Below, piece after piece: positions 5,997 through 12,673 of a stretch of 12,911 nucleotides of DNA. Position 1 is the stretch's first letter. The number at the start of each line of letters is the position of its first letter. Origin of the DNA: JACVRU01 sp040905885 (lineage in GTDB: Bacteria; Actinomycetota; Thermoleophilia; Gaiellales; Gaiellaceae). The stretch lies in assembly GCA_040905885.1 (NCBI GenBank), contig JBBDQR010000010.1, positions 1 to 12,911 of the forward strand. Direction: 5' to 3'. The notes under the pieces are model-generated. The model saw nothing but the letters and a program-made list of their open reading frames with translations. It was not told where the DNA came from and made no database searches. The position numbers and the translations under genes were made by a program.

Positions 5997-6021
5997 GCGC
6001 GCGTATTGCGCATACGCGCGC
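5997..6021 (+). other. Perfect 10-bp inverted repeat between lysC and asd
   Basis: Arms GCGCGCGTAT and ATACGCGCGC flank TGCGC. The hairpin sits 69 nt after the lysC stop and 50 nt before the asd start, inside a 144-nt gap that has no other recognised feature. It could be a partial terminator, an RNA-processing or stability element that uncouples asd from lysC, a protein-binding palindrome, or a dispersed repeat. No T tract follows. Confidence 0.6.
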
Positions 6022-6071
6022 TCCCTGCGTCCTCGCCTCACTTGTCTTTCGCGCGCCCGAGGGCGGGCAGC

Positions 6072-7016
6072 GTGACCGCTCAGCCCGTCAGGGTCGGCGT
6101 CGTCGGGGCCACCGGCGCGGTGGGCGGCGTACTGCTGGGGATCCTCCGCGAGCGCGGCTTCGACGACGTCCGGCTGTTCGCCTCGGCCCGCTCGGCCGGC
6201 CGCGAGCTCGACGGGCGCCCGGTCGAGGAGGCGACGCCCGAGGCGCTCGCCGCCGCAGACGTCGACATCTTCTTCTTCGCGGTGGGCGCCTCCGCCAGCC
6301 GCGAGCTCGTGCCCCACGCCGTCCGCGGCGGCGCCCTCGTCCTCGACAAGTCGTCCGCCTGGCGGATGGAGCCGGGCGTACCGCTCGTCGTCCCCGAGGT
6401 CAATCCCGAGCGGGCGCTCGAGCACGAGGGGATCATCGCCGTGCCGAACTGCTCGACGATCCCGCTCGTCTGCGTGCTCGAGCCGCTGCACGAGGAGGCC
6501 GGGCTCGCGCGCGTGCGCGTCGCCACCTACCAGTCCGTGTCGGGCGCGGGCCTCCAGCGGATGGAGGAGCTGAGGGCGGAGACCGCCGCGGAGCACGACC
6601 TGCGGGCGGACTGGGGCTTCGACGGCGAGGAGTTCGACGAGGAGACGAAGATCCGCGAGGAGACCCGGAAGATCATGGAGCTCCCGGAGCTGCCCGTGAG
6701 CGCCACGTGCGTGCGCGTGCCGGTGCTCGTCGGACACTCCGAGGCGGTCTGGATCGAGACCGAGCGGCCGCTCCCCGCCGAGCGCGCGCGCGAGCTGCTC
6801 GCGGCGGCGCCGGGGTTGCGCCTGGAGGACGTCCCGAGCCCAGGGAAGGCCGCCGGCATCGACGAGGTGCTCGTCGGCCGCATCCGCCCGGACCGCTCCG
6901 CGGGCGAGAACGCCCTCTCGTTCTTCCTCTCGGCCGACAACCTCCGCAAGGGCGCGGCGCTGAACGCCGTGCAGGTGGCGGAGCTGCTCGTGGCGCGCCA
7001 GGCCCTCGCGGCTTGA
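6072..7016 (+). CDS. asd: Aspartate-semialdehyde dehydrogenase (compact form)
   Basis: Asd reduces aspartyl phosphate with NADPH to aspartate semialdehyde, directly after LysC. The protein has 314 residues. The N-terminal Rossmann motif GVVGATGAVGGVLL is at 9-22. The catalytic cysteine is C127 in VPNCSTIP, Q154 lies in TYQSVSGAG, the substrate arginine is R215 in TCVRVPV, and the catalytic histidine is H222 in GHSE. The ending DNLRKGAALNAVQVAELL is canonical. The GTG start at 6072 has GAGGGCGGG about 5-9 nt upstream; an ATG at 6006 in the same frame lies inside a palindrome and is unlikely. The protein is short for the family. Between about 165 and 195 the usual AFNVIPHID-type segment is absent and is replaced by a shorter acidic stretch (WGFDGEEFDEE). 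The active site is complete, so an active enzyme is expected. Confidence 0.95.
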   Translation: MTAQPVRVGVVGATGAVGGVLLGILRERGFDDVRLFASARSAGRELDGRPVEEATPEALAAADVDIFFFAVGASASRELVPHAVRGGALVLDKSSAWRMEPGVPLVVPEVNPERALEHEGIIAVPNCSTIPLVCVLEPLHEEAGLARVRVATYQSVSGAGLQRMEELRAETAAEHDLRADWGFDGEEFDEETKIREETRKIMELPELPVSATCVRVPVLVGHSEAVWIETERPLPAERARELLAAAPGLRLEDVPSPGKAAGIDEVLVGRIRPDRSAGENALSFFLSADNLRKGAALNAVQVAELLVARQALAA

Positions 7017-7083
7017 GTGAAGCAGGGCGGAGAACCACTGGCCGAGGGATGGGTCAAGTACCCCGGTCTGGGCGATCCTTAGG

Positions 7084-7788
7084 TCACGACGAAGGGAAGC
7101 CGATGCGGCGGACTTTCCTCCAGTCGAAGCGATGGGGCGGAGCCCGATGCGGCGGGGCTTCGCCCCTCATCTGTCTCAGGGGCGCCTGCGGAACCGGCGC
7201 CGGCGCGAAGACCTCGCGGAGCGCGCGGAGCACGCGCGCGCGGCGGCCCTCGAGCACCGCCTGGAGCCCGCCGAGCTCGAGCCGGCAGAGCTCGACGCGG
7301 CCCACCGTGCGCACGGTGAGGAAGCCGAAGTCGGCCAGGAAGTCGCGGGGGAAGATCGTCCGGTGGACGAGGAAGCGCTCGTACGCCGACTCGCCCTCGG
7401 CATAGCGGTAGCCGAACGTCTCCAGCGCGCCCGCGCCCTTGTCCCGCGCCTCGCCGATCGCGGCGAGGAAGAGGGACTGCATCACCCACGGCGAGGAAAG
7501 GTCGACGAGGTACGCGCAAGTGACGAGGACGGCGTCGTCCGAGGGCGGGCCGGCGGGGAGCTCGTAGGCCCGCGGGAAGAGCTGCGCGGGGCCGTACTGC
7601 ATCGAGCCGAGCACGTGGCCGTCGTCGTCGTAGTAGATCGAGCCCCACGGCCCCCAGTCTTGTTCGGCGTGCTCGATCCAGCGCGCTTTGTTCGCCGCGC
7701 GGCCCGCGCGGGACTGCCACCAGACGCACGTGCGGCAGACCTCGGGCGCCGTCTGGAGGGTGACGCCGGTGAGGCCCGTCAGGCTCAT
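7084..7788 (-). CDS. GNAT-like protein with degenerate acetyl-CoA loop
   Basis: This 234-residue protein resembles actinobacterial GNAT-family proteins that begin with a CxxCxxW segment (CRTCVWWQS, about residues 18-26). It continues with WGSIYYDDDGHVLGSMQYGP, DDAVLVTCAYLV and GAGALETFGYRY, then FLADFGFLTVRTVGRVELCRLEL near the C-terminus. The pyrophosphate-binding loop expected after the central strand (normally R/QxxGxG/A) reads DLSSPWVMQSL, so acetyl-CoA binding is doubtful. The start ATG at 7788 overlaps the stop of the Asp23-like gene (ATGA). About the last 29 residues (from roughly 206) are encoded by the palindromic repeat DNA at 7100-7166 and look unlike the family. This is the third gene of the leftward operon and is convergent with asd. 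Its function is unknown. Confidence 0.8.
   Translation of the reverse strand: MSLTGLTGVTLQTAPEVCRTCVWWQSRAGRAANKARWIEHAEQDWGPWGSIYYDDDGHVLGSMQYGPAQLFPRAYELPAGPPSDDAVLVTCAYLVDLSSPWVMQSLFLAAIGEARDKGAGALETFGYRYAEGESAYERFLVHRTIFPRDFLADFGFLTVRTVGRVELCRLELGGLQAVLEGRRARVLRALREVFAPAPVPQAPLRQMRGEAPPHRAPPHRFDWRKVRRIGFPSS
7100..7166. repeat. Tandem GC-rich repeat/hairpin block at the asd/GNAT junction
   Basis: CCGATGCGGCGG occurs at 7100-7111 and 7144-7155, 44 nt apart, each followed by a related CTT-containing segment. Two short hairpins sit side by side: GGGC-GGA-GCCC (7135-7145) and GGGGC-TTC-GCCCC (7154-7166). The block lies between convergent genes and may terminate both. It is also read as the C-terminal codons of the leftward GNAT-like gene. 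Confidence 0.55.
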
Positions 7789-8054
7789 TCCACTTCGTCG
7801 ACGACGACGTTCACGACGACGCTCTCCAGGTCGGCCATGCGGATCAGGTAACCGCGCACCCGGTCCTGCACGGCGCGGCCGACGGACGGGATGGACGCAC
7901 CCCACTCCACGCCGAGGTGCAGCTCGACGGTGACGTGACCGCCACGCTCCGTGACCTTCGTCGCGCGCCGGCGGGCGAGCCTGCGCACGCCGGCGACCTC
8001 CCGCGCCGCGTCGCCGGCGTAACGGGCGAGGATGTCACCGGAGATCGAGGCCAT
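7785..8054 (-). CDS. Asp23/Gls24 (DUF322) family envelope protein
   Basis: This 89-residue protein has the Asp23/Gls24 pattern. It opens with ISGDILARYAGDAAREVAGV, continues with a basic stretch (RRLARRRATKV) and GGHVTVELHLGVEWGASIP, then VGRAVQDRVRGYLIRMADLE, and ends with VVVNVVVDEVE. Family members are small cytoplasmic proteins that associate with the membrane or with envelope-stress operons; their biochemical role is poorly defined. There is no signal peptide. The ATG at 8054 overlaps the metallophosphoesterase stop by 1 nt (TGATG), and its own stop overlaps the next ATG, so all three genes should be translated as one coupled unit. Confidence 0.88.
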   Translation of the reverse strand: MASISGDILARYAGDAAREVAGVRRLARRRATKVTERGGHVTVELHLGVEWGASIPSVGRAVQDRVRGYLIRMADLESVVVNVVVDEVE

Positions 8055-8854
8055 CACGCCGGTTGTAGCACCAGCTCGGTCGCCTCGGGCCGCGCGAAGA
8101 AGCGGAACGGGACGAAGCTCGTGCCCAGGCCGGGCGAGACGTGGAGGGTCAGGCCCGGCCGCTGGAAGAGCCCGCGCGGGTAGGGCGCCCGCGGATCGCC
8201 GAGCCTGAGCTTGCCCCGGCCGTACGGCACGGCGATCTGGCCGTCGTGGAAGTGGCCGGCGAGCACGAGCTCGAACGCGCCCTCGGGCAGCTCGTCGACG
8301 ATCTCCGGGAAGTGGCAGAGCAGGATCCGTAGGTCCGCGTCGCCGTCGGCGAGCTCGGCCGGGCGCGCGGTGCCGCGGATCTGCGACCACGGATCGACGC
8401 CGACGAGCTGCACGTGCAGGCCCCGCAGCTCGACCGTGACCGCCTCGTCGCGCAGGAGCCTGATCGGGCCGGGGTCGAACGGCGCGGCGCCTTTTGCGAG
8501 GGGATCCTTCGCGTAGCCGACGTCGTGGTTCCCAAGCACGGCGTGGGCGCCCGGGATCCGCGCGGTCAGCTCCCGCAGCCTCTCGAGCCCGGCGGGGCGC
8601 GTGAGCAGGTCGCCGGTCACGCAGACGAGGTCCGGCCCGCGCGAGGCCGTCCAGTCGACTGCCCGCTCCACCGCGCGCGAGCCGCGCGACGGGACGCCGA
8701 GGTGGAAGTCGGAGAGGTGGGAGACCCGCAGGCCGGCGAGGCCCGCGGGAAGGCCGGGGACCGGGCACTCGAGCTCCCGGAGCCGCACCCAACCCGCCTC
8801 GAACCAGCCCCAGGCGAGAGCGCCGGCGACCGCCAGCACCGGACTTAGTAACAC
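8054..8854 (-). CDS. Membrane-anchored metallophosphoesterase (YkuE-like)
   Basis: This calcineurin-like phosphoesterase has 266 residues. All metal-site blocks are present: SDFHLG with D49 and H51, GDLL with D82, GNHD with N109, H110 and D111, then LCHFPE and finally AGHFHDGQI. The N-terminus (residues 1-22, LLSPVLAVAGALAWGWFEAGW) is one hydrophobic helix with no cleavage site, so the protein is probably anchored in the membrane, as in the YkuE group. The substrate is unknown. The start is uncertain. GTG at 8854 begins just before the helix but lies within a palindrome; other in-frame GTGs are at 8839, 8884 and 8908 (the last inside the second palindrome). None has a strong Shine-Dalgarno. 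It is the first gene of the operon with the Asp23-like and GNAT-like genes. Confidence 0.9.
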   Translation of the reverse strand: MLLSPVLAVAGALAWGWFEAGWVRLRELECPVPGLPAGLAGLRVSHLSDFHLGVPSRGSRAVERAVDWTASRGPDLVCVTGDLLTRPAGLERLRELTARIPGAHAVLGNHDVGYAKDPLAKGAAPFDPGPIRLLRDEAVTVELRGLHVQLVGVDPWSQIRGTARPAELADGDADLRILLCHFPEIVDELPEGAFELVLAGHFHDGQIAVPYGRGKLRLGDPRAPYPRGLFQRPGLTLHVSPGLGTSFVPFRFFARPEATELVLQPA

Positions 8855-8863
8855 TCTGTTACT
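8847..8863. promoter_or_regulatory. Palindrome copy 1 at the metallophosphoesterase start
   Basis: Arms AGTAACA and TGTTACT flank CTC. It covers the GTG proposed as start of the metallophosphoesterase. Its core is identical to copy 2, and the centres are 54 nt apart. It may be a repressor operator, an RNA hairpin controlling translation, or a dispersed palindromic repeat. Confidence 0.6.
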
Positions 8864-8898
8864 TGATCCGGGAAGCCCTTTCACGCCGGGCCCCCGCC

Positions 8899-8919
8899 CA
8901 AGTAACACTCTGTTACTTG
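8899..8919. promoter_or_regulatory. Palindrome copy 2 upstream of the metallophosphoesterase
   Basis: Arms CAAGTAACA and TGTTACTTG (9 bp, perfect) flank CTC. This is the better copy of the pair in the gap between sdhE and the metallophosphoesterase operon. Its AT-rich composition stands out against the GC-rich surroundings. Confidence 0.65.
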
Positions 8920-8931
8920 CGCAGACACGGC

Positions 8932-8955
8932 CACGGCAGGCATGTCCTCGCCGTG
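8932..8955 (-). terminator. Possible terminator after sdhE
   Basis: CACGGC (8932-8937) pairs with GCCGTG (8950-8955) around a 12-nt loop, 13 nt past the sdhE stop on the - strand. The stem is short and has no T tract, so this is tentative. Confidence 0.25.
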
Positions 8956-8968
8956 CTGCCGCCCGGGA

Positions 8969-9859
8969 TCAGGTCGCCAGCTTGTCCAGCACGGGCTGCA
9001 CGGAGACCACGTGCCGCTTGAACTTCAGCTCCGACTCCTCGAGCCCGGCGGCGACCCCGATCAGCTGCGAGAGGTGCAGGATCGGGAGCCGGAACTCGCG
9101 GCCGGTCGCCTTCTCGAGCTTCTGCTGCCAGGCGTCGAGCGACAGGTGGCAGAGCGGGCACGGCGTCACCATCGCGTCGGCGCCCGCCTCGATCGCCTGC
9201 TCGATCGGCTGGATCAGCTCGCCGAGGGCCGTTTCCTCCCGGGCCGCGATGATCGGGAAGCCGCAGCACTTGATCTTCGCCGGGTAGTCGACCGGCTCGC
9301 CGCCGCAGGCCTGGATGATCGCCTCGAGCGACCAGGGCCGGTCGGGGTCCTCGAAGCCCATCAGCTTCGACGGCCGCAGGATCTGGCAGCCGTAGAACGG
9401 CGCCACGCGCAGGCCCTTCAGCCCGCGGTGCGCCGCCGCCTTGAGCCGCTCGTGCCCCTCGCCCTCGGCGACGAGCCAGAGCAGGTGCCGCACCTCGACG
9501 CCGCCCGAGTACGCCGGCACGCCGACCGCCTCGAGGTTCCGGTTGACGCGCTCGCGCAGCCCCTCGTCGATCTTCAGCTGCCAGTTCGCCTGCCGGAGGT
9601 TGAGCGTGCAGACGTTGCAGATCGTCATCAGCGTCTCGGCGCCGGTGGCCTCGGCGTAGGCGAGGATCCGCGCGTTCAGGTGCACGTAGTAGTCGGGCTC
9701 CGCCTCGTGGATGTCGCCCGCGCCGCAGCAGGTGACGGACTCGAGCGTGTCCAGCTCGAGCCCGAGCCGCTCGGCGAGCGCGCGCGTCGAGGAGTCCAGC
9801 TCTTTCGCGGAAAGCGTGGCGAGACAACCCGTGTAGTAGGCGACGCGCTCCGGGAACAT
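8969..9859 (-). CDS. sdhE: Succinate:quinone reductase subunit E, HdrB-like CCG-domain protein
   Basis: This 296-residue protein has two CCG domains, as in heterodisulfide reductase HdrB and the third subunit of type E succinate:quinone reductases and MfrABE fumarate reductases. The cysteine spacing is complete in both halves: C12-x31-C44C45-x35-C81-x2-C84 and C158-x39-C198C199-x34-C234-x2-C237. In characterised relatives such motifs hold unusual iron-sulfur clusters and replace the cytochrome b membrane anchor in electron transfer to quinone. No transmembrane helix is apparent, so membrane attachment would be peripheral. The ATG at 9859 overlaps the sdhB stop by 1 nt (TGATG). It is the last gene of the sdh operon. 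A lone HdrB or lactate-oxidase-type LldE is excluded by its position after sdhAB. The symbol here means the CCG-domain subunit, not the flavinylation factor. Confidence 0.9.
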   Translation of the reverse strand: MFPERVAYYTGCLATLSAKELDSSTRALAERLGLELDTLESVTCCGAGDIHEAEPDYYVHLNARILAYAEATGAETLMTICNVCTLNLRQANWQLKIDEGLRERVNRNLEAVGVPAYSGGVEVRHLLWLVAEGEGHERLKAAAHRGLKGLRVAPFYGCQILRPSKLMGFEDPDRPWSLEAIIQACGGEPVDYPAKIKCCGFPIIAAREETALGELIQPIEQAIEAGADAMVTPCPLCHLSLDAWQQKLEKATGREFRLPILHLSQLIGVAAGLEESELKFKRHVVSVQPVLDKLAT

Positions 9860-10935
9860 CAGCCCTCCGCCGGCGGCGGCTCGACACCGGGCTGGATCTC
9901 CGGGGCCGCCCGCCGCGCGCCGCCCTCCTCCGTGAACTCGATCCGCGCGAGCGCGTGCTCGCCCTGGACGATGCCGAGCGCGCCGTCGCGCCCCTGCTCC
10001 TTGACGAGGTTGTAGAGCGCCCGCGCCTCCCTGACGCCCTCGGCGACGTGCGGGATCGGGAGCGGCCGGGCCTTCCCGTGGCGCATGAGGCTCATCGCGA
10101 ACTTGACCTGCTTGACGGTGGAGACGATCCCCTGCGTCTTCGGGATCAGCTCCTCCTCGCGCAGCCAGCCCGTCGTCTTCGCCGAGGTCACGAACCACTT
10201 CGCGTGCTTCGCGCCCATGTCGCGGTCGACGCCCAGCCGGATCGACTCGGCGCCGAGCTTCGCGATCGCGTCACGCGGGTCGACTCCCTTCGGGCAGCGC
10301 TCCTGGCAGAAGTAGCAGCGCGTGCAGTCCCAGATCCCGTGCTCGGAGTTGTAGGCCTCCAGGCGCTCGACGGTCGCCGCGTCGCGCGCGTCGCCGATGA
10401 ACCGCATCCCCTTCGCCAGCGCCGCCGGCCCGAGGAACTCGGGGTCCGACTCCATCGAGTTGCACTCGGAGACGCAGCAGCCGCAGTTGATGCAGAGCGC
10501 CTCCTTGTGGATGACGTTCATCTGCTCCTGCGAGACCAGGAACTCGCGCTCCTCGTCCGGCTCGTTGAAGCCGGGCTGGAGCCACGGCTGCATCGCGCGC
10601 ATCTTCGCCCAGAACGGGCCCATGTCGACGACGAGGTCCTTGAGCACGGGGAGGTTCCCCATCGGCGAGACCACCGGCACGCGGCCCGACTCGACGATGT
10701 CCGCCATGCGCGTCTTGCAGGCGAGCACCGCGGCCCCGTCCATTCGCATCCCGCAGGAGCCGCAGATCATCATCCGGCAGCTCTTGCGGTAGGCGAGCGA
10801 GCCGTCGACCTGGTCCTTGATCAGGTCGAGGACGTCCAGCAGCGTCGACCACTCCGGCGCGTCCACCTCATAGTCCTGGAGGCGGCGCTCGCCGGTCTCG
10901 CCGTCGTAGCGCCAGATCTTCAGGGCGACCTGCAT
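9859..10935 (-). CDS. sdhB: Succinate dehydrogenase/fumarate reductase iron-sulfur subunit (type E, extended)
   Basis: SdhB carries electrons from the FAD of SdhA to the quinone-reacting subunit. It has 358 residues, about 110-120 longer than classical SdhB. The N-terminal ferredoxin-like domain binds [2Fe-2S] through C53, C58, C61 and C73. The C-terminal clusters use C148, C151, C154, C158 and C204, C207, C210, C214. In classical enzymes the position of C207 is not cysteine and the third centre is [3Fe-4S]. The extra cysteine predicts a second [4Fe-4S], as known for the archaeal type E enzymes. Residues after about 240 form the extension (KTTGWLREEELIPKTQGIV, KQVKFAMSLMRHGK and a proline-rich tail). 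Start and stop both overlap neighbours by 1 nt, so translation is coupled across the operon. Confidence 0.95.
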   Translation of the reverse strand: MQVALKIWRYDGETGERRLQDYEVDAPEWSTLLDVLDLIKDQVDGSLAYRKSCRMMICGSCGMRMDGAAVLACKTRMADIVESGRVPVVSPMGNLPVLKDLVVDMGPFWAKMRAMQPWLQPGFNEPDEEREFLVSQEQMNVIHKEALCINCGCCVSECNSMESDPEFLGPAALAKGMRFIGDARDAATVERLEAYNSEHGIWDCTRCYFCQERCPKGVDPRDAIAKLGAESIRLGVDRDMGAKHAKWFVTSAKTTGWLREEELIPKTQGIVSTVKQVKFAMSLMRHGKARPLPIPHVAEGVREARALYNLVKEQGRDGALGIVQGEHALARIEFTEEGGARRAAPEIQPGVEPPPAEG

Positions 10936-12614
10936 CAGTACTTGCGCTCCATGGGCTCCCACTTGGTGACGGTAACCGGCTTCCAGTCGAGGCGCGGCAT
11001 ACCGTCGGGGCCGAGGTCGACCATGGTGTGGCGCATGTAGCTCTCGTCGTCCCGGTCGGGATAGTCGTACGGACGAGCGTGCGCGCCGCGGCTCTCCTTG
11101 CGGGCGATGCCGGCGACGACCATGCAGCGGGCGAGGTCGATCAGGAACTCGAGCTCGAGCGCCTGCGTGAGGTCGGTGTTGAAGACGCTGCCCTTGTCGT
11201 CGACGACGACGCGCTGATAGCGCTCCCGCAGGCCCTCGACGATCTCGCCCTGGCGGGTCATCTGGTCCTCGCGGCGGAAGACGCCGAAGTTCTCGTGCAT
11301 CGTCTGGGCGAGCTCGTCGCGGATCTTCCAGGGACGCTCGCCCTCGCTGCGGTCGAGCAGCGCCTTCAGGTCGCGCTCGGCGTCCGAGACCGCCCCCGCA
11401 GGGACCGCGACGGTGGTGTGCGTGAGCGCCCAGTCGGCCGCGTGCGCGCCGGCGCGCTTGCCGAAGGTGATCGTCTCCATCAGCGCGTTGCCGCCGAGCC
11501 GGTTCGCGCCGTGGACGGAGACGCAGGCGACCTCGCCGGCCGCGTACAGGCCCTCGAGCGTCGTCTTCCCCCAGACGTCGGTGTCGACGCCGCCCATGTG
11601 GTAGTGCGCGCCGGGCCGGACCGGGATCGGGTCGTAGATCGGGTCGACGCCCAGGAACACCATCGAGAGCTCGCGGGTGCCGGGCAGGCGCTCGAGGATG
11701 CGCTCGGCGCCGAGGTGGCGGAGGTCGAGCAGCACGTTGCCGTCGACGCCGCGGCCCTCGTCGATCTCGGTCTGCTCCGCCCGGGAGATCACGTCGCGGG
11801 AGGCGAGCTCCATCGCGTTCGGCGCGTAGGTCTTGAGGAAGCGGTCGCCCTCCGAGTTGAGCAGGTAGGCGCCCTCGCCGCGGCAGCCCTCGGTGATCAG
11901 CACGCCCGTCGGCGCGAGCGTCGTCGGGTGGAACTGCATCATCTCCATGTCCTTCAGCGGCACGCCCACCTCGAGCGCCATCGCCATCCCGTCGCCCGTG
12001 CAGGAGTACGCGTTGGTCGTGCCGACATAGAGCCGGCCCGCGCCGCCGGTGGCCAGGATCACCGTCTTGGCGCCGATCGCCTCCAGCCCGCCGTCGACGA
12101 GGTTCCACGCGATCACGCCCTGGCAGCGGCCGCCGTCGACGACGAGCCGCCAGGCGAAGAACTCGTCGTAGACGTTCACGTCCCGCTTCATCATCTGCTC
12201 GTAGAGGACCTGGATCAGGACGTGGCCGGTGATGTCGGCCGCGTAGGCCGTGCGCGGCTCGCCGGCGGCGCCGAAGGGCCGCTGCGCGATGCGGCCGTCG
12301 GGTGTCCGGGAGAAGACCGCACCCCAGTTCTCGAGCTGGTAGACGTCGCCGGGCGCTTCGGTGCAGAGGATCTCGATCGCGTCCTGGTCGCCGAGGTAGT
12401 CGGAGCCCTTCACCGTGTCGAACGCATGCTTCTCCGGGTCGTCCTCGGACGCGTTGCCCAGCGCCGCGTTGATGCCGCCCTCGGCGGCGCCGGAGTGGCT
12501 GCGGACGGGGTGGATCTTCGAGATCACGGCGACGTCCGCGCCCGCGTCGAAAGCCTCGATCGCGGCGCGCATCCCGGCACAGCCCGCGCCGACGACGAGG
12601 ACGTCGTGGGTCAT
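10935..12614 (-). CDS. sdhA: Succinate dehydrogenase/fumarate reductase flavoprotein subunit
   Basis: SdhA oxidises succinate to fumarate (or the reverse) and feeds electrons to SdhB. It has 559 residues. The FAD Rossmann motif GAGCAG is at 9-14. H40 in RSHSGAAEGGINAAL is the histidine expected to carry FAD covalently. The active-site blocks FHPTTL (H229), LITEGCRGEG (T241-E242) and the SRDVISR arginine R273 are present, as are HYHMGGVDTD and GANRLGGNAL later in the chain. The C-terminal helical domain ends in the usual W-rich KPVTVTKWEP. There is no Tat signal, so the enzyme faces the cytoplasm, unlike the periplasmic MfrA-type relatives. The ATG at 12614 has GGAG immediately before it, too close for a normal Shine-Dalgarno; a GTG two codons earlier is possible. 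It heads the sdhABE operon. Confidence 0.97.
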   Translation of the reverse strand: MTHDVLVVGAGCAGMRAAIEAFDAGADVAVISKIHPVRSHSGAAEGGINAALGNASEDDPEKHAFDTVKGSDYLGDQDAIEILCTEAPGDVYQLENWGAVFSRTPDGRIAQRPFGAAGEPRTAYAADITGHVLIQVLYEQMMKRDVNVYDEFFAWRLVVDGGRCQGVIAWNLVDGGLEAIGAKTVILATGGAGRLYVGTTNAYSCTGDGMAMALEVGVPLKDMEMMQFHPTTLAPTGVLITEGCRGEGAYLLNSEGDRFLKTYAPNAMELASRDVISRAEQTEIDEGRGVDGNVLLDLRHLGAERILERLPGTRELSMVFLGVDPIYDPIPVRPGAHYHMGGVDTDVWGKTTLEGLYAAGEVACVSVHGANRLGGNALMETITFGKRAGAHAADWALTHTTVAVPAGAVSDAERDLKALLDRSEGERPWKIRDELAQTMHENFGVFRREDQMTRQGEIVEGLRERYQRVVVDDKGSVFNTDLTQALELEFLIDLARCMVVAGIARKESRGAHARPYDYPDRDDESYMRHTMVDLGPDGMPRLDWKPVTVTKWEPMERKY

Positions 12615-12628
12615 CTCCACAGGGACCG

Positions 12629-12634
12629 ACGCTA
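12629..12634 (-). promoter_or_regulatory. Putative sdhA -10 element
   Basis: On the - strand TAGCGT (TAnnnT) lies 14 nt before the sdhA ATG, in the 59-nt gap shared with the divergent lipoprotein gene. The predicted leader would be only about 6-8 nt. No -35 consensus is seen. Tentative. Confidence 0.3.
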
Positions 12635-12673
12635 CACAAACCGATCGAGGGTCGGCGGCGGTAAGAACTACGC

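Noticed and set aside
6006..6071. Upstream ATG start for Asd
   Set aside because: It lies inside the perfect palindrome, has no ribosome site, and adds a non-family extension; the GTG at 6072 has a good Shine-Dalgarno.
7035..7075. Resemblance to the 3804-3914 element (ACCACT, CGAGGGATG, TCTGG in order)
   Set aside because: Only short words match, with different spacing and no palindromic arms.
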